Positions 8,201 to 14,700 of a DNA stretch of 37,973 nt are shown here, in pieces. Source of the DNA: Candidatus Omnitrophota bacterium (GTDB lineage Bacteria > Omnitrophota > Gorgyraeia > Tantalellales > Tantalellaceae); assembly GCA_028700515.1 (NCBI GenBank), contig JAQVSN010000003.1, forward strand, positions 1 through 37,973. Reading direction: 5' to 3'. The translations under genes were made by a program, and so were the position numbers. Within the stretch, counting starts at the first letter, position 1; the number at the start of each line of letters is the position of its first letter. Under the pieces are notes generated by a model. The model was given only the letters and a program-made list of their open reading frames with translations. It ran no database searches and was not told the DNA's origin.

Positions 8201-10606
8201 ATTCGCCAACGCCTCAGCCTCTCTTTGGCGCCAATCCCGCTTGGCCCTGACCTTGTCCGGATGGCCCTTAATATTATCCCAATTGGCTGTTTGAGCGTTG
8301 ATCGCGAAATCATCGATCATAGTCCCATACGCCTCAAGCGGCGGACGCGAGTTCCGGAATAGATCTACCCCGTACAAAGGCACGGCTCCGGAATATATTA
8401 TGGCTTTCCTGCGAACTACCTTTGCCCTCTTTACATTTTCTCCTCGAACAGCCTTCTTAAGCGTCTCCAGACCCACTATCTCGTAAGTCGTCTCAAGACC
8501 GGGAAATATCTCCTTAAGACTTCCCTGAGAAGCAGCGCTTGATATACTCTCAAAATCTTTATCGCCTTCTACAATAATGATCACATCCAGATCATTCGGC
8601 GCCTCAACCCAAGGAAAACTTCCGGCAAGGCATATGGAAACCACCTCCCTTCCAGCAAATGTCGCGGAATATCCATGGTACTCCGAAATAATATCCGGAA
8701 TCCTTTCCTGCACCCTTAAGATCTTATTTAACGCTTTTTCCTTATCTCCATCGGAAAGAGCCCCCCACACCCAACTCCTTGCGTCGAGAAGCTCTCTCAA
8801 ATTTCCAGATGTTCTCCGATCTTGAGAAGATGGCCTTGCGTTGACTTTTCCTGCAGAAGACGCATCTAACTCCCAGAAAGGGACGTCAGGAGCATAACGC
8901 GGATCCAGATTTACGGATGAAGCCATAGTTTTGCGCGTAACCTGGGCTTTAGTTTCCGGGGTCTCCCTTATGCCGGATGGCGAAGTTATTGAACCAGAGA
9001 TACCAGAAACTCCACCATTATCCCAGAAGTCAGGATTACTTTTAAGCACCTCATAGACATCAGTTGATCTGTACCGGAACTGAAAAGACTCCAGAGAATC
9101 TACCACCTCTACTGTCTCGTAGGTGGGAACATACTTAAGCCCATAAGAATCATCCCAACTCACCTCCCGTTCTTCCTTGTGAGTAGTTCCGGGAATATAA
9201 ATACCCTTAAAGTCGACATCCGCTGCCAAGCATACAACAATTGACATCATCTCCTCATCCGAAAAACTCCCAGAGTTGACAAGCGCACCTTTGATAATAG
9301 AAACATCGTCTCTTTTCGCGGGATCAAGTTTAATATCGACAAGAGCGTCAATGACCGATGCACGAAAATTCCTATTCCTCTCCCGATAAAAAGCTTTCAC
9401 AAGACTTGGTACGGCAGTTTGACCTATCGCAACAATATCCTCCCATTCTTTTTTTGCGATCAGGTAGGCTATCCGATCCTCATCGTTATCCGGTTTCCAA
9501 TTGAGCTCATCGAGGGTTTCTGCGGCTACTTGACGAATATCCAAGTTTTTGTTTCTCAACTCTCTTATAATGCTGGGAATAGCGATTTGAGCACCAGGCC
9601 CGATCGATCCGAGAATTCCCAAGGCATTTTCTGTTGCAACCCCATTCTTTTCAACCACTTTGATCAATGATGGAACAGCGCGGCTGCCAAGAGCAACGAG
9701 CGACTTCCGTGCTCGACCAACATTACCGATCTTGAGATTGAATATATACCAGCTAACTGGGAAAAAAGCCCTCCATACGGTTAAAACAGTTACAACCCCA
9801 ATACCTCCGGCCAAAAGCCAATGTTCTAAAGAAAATTCCAGAAGTCCATTCATCATCCCCCTTGCCATCGAAGCAACAAGGATAAAACTGAAAGGCTCAA
9901 AAGAACGAAGCTTGCTTTCTTGCGTTCCCTCGGTCTTAGGAACAATATCAACCTTACCTGCGGGCTCCGGCTTTCTATCTATTTCAGAGGTGTCCTGCTC
10001 GGTCCGAATCTTGTAGTCTTCGATGACATACTTTATCAGATACCGGTCAAAACCGGCTTGCTCATAGCCCGGAAGATTTTCGGAAGCTACCTCATCCCTT
10101 TTTGCTATCTGAACAAGGAATCTTTCTCCGTTCTTTCTATACAAGGCAAATATAACTCCCTCATCCGGTAAAGTTCCCTCAAAACCGATATCAGCAAGAG
10201 CTGCTTTCAACTTTTCAGGAGCAGTAGCTCTAATATACTCAATAGGAACTATGTTCAATAGCTCTATCCCCATCTCGTTCAACTGTCGTCCAAGATCCGA
10301 CATCACGGCGTCTTTCACATATTTTTCCGGATGTGTTATTTTGCCAAAATCCGGATCACCAAAAAATATGTCACCTATTTCACAAATAGAAGCTAGGATC
10401 ACCCCCTGATATGACACGATCTGACGAAGATTGGCGGCATTAGCACTCATAGGGTGGTCCTGCATCACGGAGGGAGCGGCAAGAGTTGTTGAACTGGTTG
10501 GATCATACCCTGCTCCATAAGCATGCGAAAGATCAACGGCTAAAAAAGCAACCAACAAAACCAGCGACATGGCTCTAAATAGTGCAGTGTTCTTTCTTCT
10601 TTCCAT
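5291..10606 (-). CDS. Envelope protein with two membrane/HEAT-repeat modules and a nucleotidyltransferase-like domain
   Basis: 1,771 residues from the ATG at 10606. That start is preferred to the ATG at 10612 because GGAG ends 6 nt before it but abuts the upstream one. Residues 1-31 form a signal peptide (cleavage near HAYGAG). Around 238-286 lies a hydrophobic hairpin, then HEAT-type repeats at about 296-426. Residues 606-766 contain AGSFPW...NDLDV (G662, S663, D672, D674), the G-S plus D-x-D signature of the Pol-beta nucleotidyltransferase fold. A second hydrophobic hairpin (824-886) and a longer HEAT array (895-1316) repeat the first module, including the segment after it that ends in NPDFWDNG or NLNFWDTG. 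The last 330 residues end in a domain shared with the giant protein. HEAT solenoids bind proteins, so a scaffold role is likely but inferred. The start-proximal DNA is less GC-rich than the giant gene. Confidence 0.9.
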   Translation of the reverse strand: MERRKNTALFRAMSLVLLVAFLAVDLSHAYGAGYDPTSSTTLAAPSVMQDHPMSANAANLRQIVSYQGVILASICEIGDIFFGDPDFGKITHPEKYVKDAVMSDLGRQLNEMGIELLNIVPIEYIRATAPEKLKAALADIGFEGTLPDEGVIFALYRKNGERFLVQIAKRDEVASENLPGYEQAGFDRYLIKYVIEDYKIRTEQDTSEIDRKPEPAGKVDIVPKTEGTQESKLRSFEPFSFILVASMARGMMNGLLEFSLEHWLLAGGIGVVTVLTVWRAFFPVSWYIFNLKIGNVGRARKSLVALGSRAVPSLIKVVEKNGVATENALGILGSIGPGAQIAIPSIIRELRNKNLDIRQVAAETLDELNWKPDNDEDRIAYLIAKKEWEDIVAIGQTAVPSLVKAFYRERNRNFRASVIDALVDIKLDPAKRDDVSIIKGALVNSGSFSDEEMMSIVVCLAADVDFKGIYIPGTTHKEEREVSWDDSYGLKYVPTYETVEVVDSLESFQFRYRSTDVYEVLKSNPDFWDNGGVSGISGSITSPSGIRETPETKAQVTRKTMASSVNLDPRYAPDVPFWELDASSAGKVNARPSSQDRRTSGNLRELLDARSWVWGALSDGDKEKALNKILRVQERIPDIISEYHGYSATFAGREVVSICLAGSFPWVEAPNDLDVIIIVEGDKDFESISSAASQGSLKEIFPGLETTYEIVGLETLKKAVRGENVKRAKVVRRKAIIYSGAVPLYGVDLFRNSRPPLEAYGTMIDDFAINAQTANWDNIKGHPDKVRAKRDWRQREAEALANWMVKEKFAAEHKKTSRQTKLFSVEPFSVFAVASSMGWFASSGLIGFLREHWFLSAVGIVVGFFVGWLFLEIMWMVLFPVSWHISHLQDSQGSNVDLKTLGRRAVPALIRVVKKNNAKKISAIKGLGSIGADAKDAVPCLVAELENEKSDVWEFAAIALAKIDPADQRVVPFLIKALKNRFVMNEAIEALGNIGPAAKDAVPSLVALLKSEYEAEREIAAKALGKIGAAAKDAVPSLVALLKSEYKAEREIAAEALGKIGAAAKDAAPSLVALLEDGRYAVREVAAQTLDKLNWKPDNIEDQIAYLAAKNDWNSIVAIGRPAVPSLAVLLESKYEFVREPAAQVLGQIGATANEAISALVAALKNKDVFVRALVAKALGQIGVAAKDAISGLVAALKDEAPVVRAAAAQALDKQNWKPDSDEDRSAYLIAKKDWNGVVAMGQSAVPNLILLLKDRWPFMREVAAQTLDKLNWKPDNDEDRIAYLIAKKEWEDIIAIGQNAVPSLVKAFHREREEGLRAEMVDAIGGIICRGRLPLARYLSDSRLEHLVVCLVANLDFRYEHIRESAHWVEEEVEEEDSYGKTYLTMRSEKVVDVPESTEFVYDEDVVEMILKNNLNFWDTGKLTATIDPNAEVSAESLKNETAGLNVIQEPFEVGVVEKERILDVEKPTKRLFDLVEEMAISRREKFRKEADIVISAVNPDKESGLMTDDSILGRDTASLALTAEVKKAMAVMDQIDASLLPEGIAAKAVELKKNLRQFETDGGIASLMVLARDARREGQKLIIGLETDWIPAANSSGSRQHEAIRSLVKEICSIGATLRSMGLDNVEIVQGSGDQLAGALLDKARETNTSMKNVVAMASIDTIRSDSFTAFTKADEKDRPFLAGIDPEMLLSLYQKYGESLDEQLYVKLAELLYLTLELAAGKEPPTSSIILSYDRDKRLLILLPNAELIDYYELKRAYLADKKALQSA
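6684..6798 (-). repeat. Intragenic 115-bp repeat, downstream copy
   Basis: This matches 9393-9507 at 110 of 115 positions by manual count. It encodes the last HEAT-type unit of the second module (containing WKPDNDEDRIAYLIAKKEW). The high DNA identity, against more diverged flanks, points to recent duplication or gene conversion inside the gene. Confidence 0.85.
7382..7678 (-). repeat. Tandem 99-bp (33-residue) HEAT repeats
   Basis: Units begin at 7382, 7481 and 7580, exactly 99 bp apart. The first two are nearly identical at DNA level, and the third diverges after about 60 bp. Each encodes a 33-residue helical pair with the core AAKDAVPSLVALL. Near-identity of neighbouring units suggests recent expansion by slippage or unequal crossing over. 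Confidence 0.9.
8310..8790 (-). other. Nucleotidyltransferase-like domain within the HEAT-repeat protein
   Basis: The encoded segment has a helix-rich lead (SDGDKEKALNKILRVQ), then a strand with AGSFPW and, eight residues later, DLDVIIIVEG. This is the metal-binding G-S...D-x-D pattern of minimal nucleotidyltransferases. A third carboxylate could be the Asp in YGVDLFRN, about 90 residues on. The domain sits after a signal peptide and one hydrophobic hairpin; if that hairpin crosses the membrane only once, the domain would face the cytoplasm. Activity and substrate are unknown. Confidence 0.6.
9393..9507 (-). repeat. Intragenic 115-bp repeat, upstream copy
   Basis: Partner of 6684-6798 with five mismatches in 115 bp. 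It lies at the end of the first, shorter HEAT block of the same gene. Confidence 0.85.
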
Positions 10607-10612
10607 ATCCAT

Positions 10613-10619
10613 CTCCTTT
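10613..10619 (-). promoter_or_regulatory. Shine-Dalgarno that decides the HEAT-repeat gene start
   Basis: The minus strand reads AAAGGAG here. GGAG ends directly at the first ATG (10612), which is too close for initiation, and 6 nt before the second ATG (10606), which is optimal. The second ATG is therefore the better start. Confidence 0.7.
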
Positions 10620-10687
10620 AAAAGCGCCTTTTCATTGACACACCTGAAGTAAAAAATCTAACACAATCACAACTTTAGTGTGTAGTT

Positions 10688-10716
10688 ATTGTAACAGTTA
10701 GCATCTAAAATAGCAA
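10688..10716 (-). promoter_or_regulatory. Candidate sigma70-type promoter for the HEAT-repeat gene
   Basis: TTGCTA (10711-10716) is separated by 17 bp from TACAAT (10688-10693) in an AT-rich gap. Transcription would begin near 10681, giving a leader of about 75 nt. The stretch 10717-10951 is AT-rich and I see no gene or clear structure in it. Confidence 0.5.
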
Positions 10717-10951
10717 GATATTTCGAAACAAAAATTCTTTTCTCCTATCACTTGCTTTTTTAGGGAAATGATCTGTAAAAGCGCTGTTTAATTGTGTCGT
10801 CTATTCTCGATATTTACTCTGCAAATTGCTCAAAATATTCCCCAGTACCTTGCCCTCTAACATAATTAGCTCTCTCAACGCACTGTTTTGTCCTTTTATC
10901 ACATTTTGCGTTTAAACTATTCGGATTTAAAAATGAGGCATACATTTCCAA

Positions 10952-10979
10952 AACTCCGGGAGTTTTAACTCCCGGAGTT
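10952..10979. repeat. Double-dyad palindrome, copy 2
   Basis: Identical to the 28-bp unit at 5034-5061: AACTCCGGGAGTT, TT, AACTCCCGGAGTT. Here it runs directly into the 110-bp repeat, so the full ancestral element is probably the dyad plus the terminator, about 121 bp. Confidence 0.8.
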
Positions 10980-11072
10980 CCGTTAATGTACGAAAAGCTT
11001 TTTAGTATCAGGGGATTTTAATGAAAAACAAAAAGCCCCGCATCCGGCAAAGCCAAATACGGGGCTTTTCTT
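10963..11072 (-). repeat. 110-bp perfect repeat with terminator, copy downstream of the giant gene
   Basis: Identical to 5139-5248 in the same orientation. The pair brackets the HEAT-repeat gene as direct repeats 5.8 kb apart, so homologous recombination between them could delete or amplify that gene. Confidence 0.9.
11031..11069 (-). terminator. Rho-independent terminator of the giant gene
   Basis: Same 10-bp stem, loop and T-tract as the terminator at 5207-5245. It lies about 105 nt past the giant gene's TAA at 11174. Confidence 0.85.
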
Positions 11073-11074
11073 TT

Positions 11075-11104
11075 AAAGATGCAGGAAGGTATCTTCGCAT
11101 CTTT
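11075..11104 (-). other. Hairpin in the giant-gene 3' untranslated region
   Basis: An 8-bp perfect stem (AAAGATGC with GCATCTTT) encloses a 14-nt loop just upstream of the terminator on the minus strand. It lacks a strong T-tract and may stabilise the 3' end. Confidence 0.4.
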
Positions 11105-11121
11105 TGTTCTCTTCTCTCTTT

Positions 11122-11148
11122 CCGGCACGGTATAGCTATCCGCGCCGG
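11122..11148 (-). other. GC-rich hairpin just after the giant-gene stop
   Basis: CCGGC...GCCGG arms extend through a further GC-rich stretch and an ATAGCTAT core, with one mismatch and one bulge. No T-run follows, so it is unlikely to terminate transcription by itself. Confidence 0.45.
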
Positions 11149-11173
11149 GAAGGAGATCAGGGTTAAGCTGTTT

Positions 11174-11700
11174 TTAGGCCTTCGTCAGCACCTCCTGTAT
11201 GTAGCGTTCGTAATTCCTCATCTCGGTATCAAGGTCTACCTTCGTGATCCTCGGCAGATAGATGAAGTAGTTGTAACCATTAACTCTCGTCAGTTCGCCG
11301 TCAATGACGGCCGGGGCGTTATCACCATTAGCCATGATCTCAAGGGTCATCCTGTAGAGTTGGCTGACAAGCCCGTCCTCGAGCTGTACGAGGAGAAGGC
11401 TGTCCTTCCTCGATGAGTTCAGGACTTCATCGGGGCTGGTACGGTCTACATCAATAACCCCGGTCTTAGCGGCTACGGCCACCTGCCTCATGTTAGGCGT
11501 CTCGCCGGTAAGTTTTTCTATCCTGGCAGTGATCTCCGACGGGAGAAGCGTCTCCCCTTCTTCAAGCACTATCACATTCCCGACGGTGATGAACTCCGCG
11601 AGGCCCGTTACTTCGAGCGCTTCTTCGAGGTTGGCCGCGATCTCCCTGTTCTTCACCACAACTATGTCCCTTACCGGGTCCATTTCGGCATCGGTTATCT
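11174..11700 (-). other. C-terminal domain shared with the HEAT-repeat protein
   Basis: The last 175 residues (MRQVAVAAKTGVIDV, LYRMTLEIMANG, YFIYLPRITKVDL, then a terminal helix) align by eye with the end of the neighbouring protein (MKNVVAMASIDTIRS, LYLTLELAAGKE, LLILLPNAELIDY, terminal helix). Function unknown. A shared sorting, anchoring or partner-docking role is possible. Confidence 0.5.
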
Positions 11701-14700
11701 CCATCGCTTCACGGCGCGCTTTTATGGATTCCGCGAGGAGCCTCAGGTCCATGGCCTTATCGACGGCTGTCACCATGAAGTGCCTTTCATTCTCTCTCAC
11801 ATCCTGCGTCTTCAGGCTTTCCATGAACTTCATGGCCTCAGGTGTGTAATCCACTCTGTGGGTGTTGTATAAGCTGTTTATCCTGAGGTCATATATGCTC
11901 TTTTCCGTAAGCCTTATGGAGCTTATGGATGGTATTACCCGGGCAAGGATCCCGGCTATCCCGGCAAGCTCGCCCACGTTCTGTATCTTTTTGACGTTCT
12001 CGGGAGTAAGCCCGGATATCTCCGGATTCATTAGTTCAAGGATATCGCGTCTCGCCCTTTGGGCGAAATCTCCCGCTATCTCGGCGACCTTACCGTCCGA
12101 GTCCCCGGAGAGAACATCTTCGGAGCTTATATCAAGAAGCGCCGCTATGGATCTGGTACCGGATATCTTAAGATCAAGGGCTTCCATCATCTCCTGGGTA
12201 TCCGCTCCGGGAACAGCCACTATTGACGCGCCTGTCTCTTCCGCAATCCTGGCTATCCCCTCTTCTCCGATCTTTTCATACACTCCCATGGGAAGACCTA
12301 TCACAGCCGGGAATTCTTCCATGATCCTGTCTATCGGGCGTTCTTCCGCAACAGCCGCGGCCTCCACTTCCGCCGCCGCTTTTTCTTTGAGGCCGAATAC
12401 CGGAGTCCTCTCGATCTCGCCTTTATCATTCTTTATCTCTTCAGATATATCCGCAAGAGCTGTCATGAAACTCTTCACTTTATCAGACTGCCCCTCGACG
12501 GTCATCGTGAAAGACGCTCCCTTCATCAACGTTAACATTACCATAGCCATCGGATTATTCACTTCGACGGTCATGTCGCCGCTGGTAACGGTAACCTTGA
12601 CTTCGTTGTTCTTCGCCGCTTGAAAGACCATCACGGAAGGCCTCATATGAACACCCTCGACGGTCAAAACCTCGGCATCCAGAACTCTCTTTGCCGCCTC
12701 TACAGGTTCAGCTGTCACCACCGGCGCCGGAGCGGATATCTCCTCGTCAAAACCAAATACCCTCTTTTTCTCTTTTTCACCCTTCGCGTTACTTATCTCT
12801 TCGGATATATCCGCAATAGCTGTCATGAAACCTTTCACTTTATCAGACTGCCCTTCGACGGTCATCGTGAAAGACGCGCCCTTCAACAGCTCTAACATTA
12901 CCATAGCCATCGCGTTATTTACTTCGACAACGCTCCCGCCGCTGGTTATTGTGATCTTAACCTCATTTTTCTGCGCCGCCTGGAAGACCATCGCGGAAGG
13001 CCTCATATGAACACCCTCGTCTGTCAAAACCTCGACATCCAGAACTCTCTTTAACGCCTCTCCCCGTTCAACGGCCGAAACCGGAACCTCTGGCTCTATA
13101 GCTTCGGGAAGAGGAAACGGCGCCTCTTCGGCAGGCTTCTTGGCTTCCGGAGCCGCCGCTATTACTTCTTCCCAGCCCGGTGTCAGTTTGTTTATTAGGA
13201 TCTGCGCCTGCTCGCTGACCCATTCTCCCGCGAACCGGTCTCTCATATCCACCAAAAGGGGCCTGACAAGTTCCTCTTTTACCGCTACCGGAACATCATC
13301 CCGTGAGGCTATGTTGTCGTCAATGATCCTTAACATAAGAGCCGATATGCTCCTCACGTTGTCATTGGCAAAATTGATCTTTTTCAGGGAGTCGACTCCC
13401 GTCTTGTATTCCCCTAATTTAAAATCCGCTCCCGCGCAGGCAAATCTTCCCAGATGAAACATAAAGGGGCTATCATTGAGCTCCGCGAGTGTTTCTCTGG
13501 CCACATCCGCGTATGGAGTATCTCCCAGATAACCAATTACCGGAACTATCTTCCAGCCACTCAAGATCGACCTTTTCGCAAAATCCATGATACCCTTTAC
13601 ATTTTCTTCTGTAAGCCTCTGGCGGTTCTCTTTTTCAGAAAGAAGCATCTCCAGATAAGCCGCCGCTATAGCGCGTTTAGCTCTGTCCTTCTTCGACAGG
13701 CTTATCTCCTTTGTTTCATGGGGAATCAGGGCGTTGACCAGTCCGTCTATATCCCCATCCTTCCTCATGCCTTCGAGGGCCATAAGTTCCGCGTCCGTGA
13801 TCTCCGGCAGGAGTTCATCATATGTGCTGATATACGCTCCTCCTATTTCTAGGTCCAAAAGTGCTTCGGGAATAGGTCTGGCCTGCACTATGAATATCTG
13901 GCCGTCAGGGGCCAGAACCCACTCTATATCCTGTGTCCATCCGAAGAACATTCTTTCTATGGACTTACCGATCTCCGCGAGACGCGTAACTACATCTTCC
14001 GGTATGACCTCCTCGGTCGTCTCTTCCCCTGTCACATCCACCACTACTACCCGCCCGTCACGATACACCTTTTTGGTCCCTGCCTGGGAAAGATTATTTA
14101 CGACAGTTACAGTTCCTGTAACCTTATTAACCAATATGGTCGCCGGTTCACCCTGTCCGGACACGACCGCTCCCGTACCAAATGAACCTTCTATCTGGAC
14201 TTCGCCTTTATCTCTTGAAACAGGCTCATAAGTTTTCATGACTCCCGAAACCATCGGTCGGGAAACCTTATCGGGGCTTACCTTTCCTCCCATAGCCGGA
14301 ACCTGCAATATTATTCCCGGATAGACCTCACTCTCCGGGACTTTATAATTAAGCCTCATCCTGAAAGCCGCCTCCGAATACTTCTGGGCCATTACCCTTC
14401 TGACCGCCTCGACAACCTGCTCATTGGTCCTTACCTCCGTAAATTCCTCATGGTCCGGATACGATTCATAATGTCCGGCGGCGCTGACCTCCGGAAGATC
14501 CTCAAAGTTGAAACTGGACCTTACAAAGAAACCCCTGTCCCCGTATCTGGCCCTCAGCATATCGGCCGATTTGGTGATCTCACGCACAAGTTCCTCATCC
14601 ATGCTTGAGGATATTATGAGTTCCCTTATCTCTCCAAGTTTGCGGATGTCGTCTTCCGTAAGATTGAAGTTGGTCAGGATCCCGTCCTCTTTCGTCCGCT

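Noticed and set aside
10612-10612. ATG at 10612 as the start of the HEAT-repeat gene
   Set aside because: The GGAG core abuts this ATG with no spacing, while the in-frame ATG at 10606 has the ideal spacing of 6 nt.
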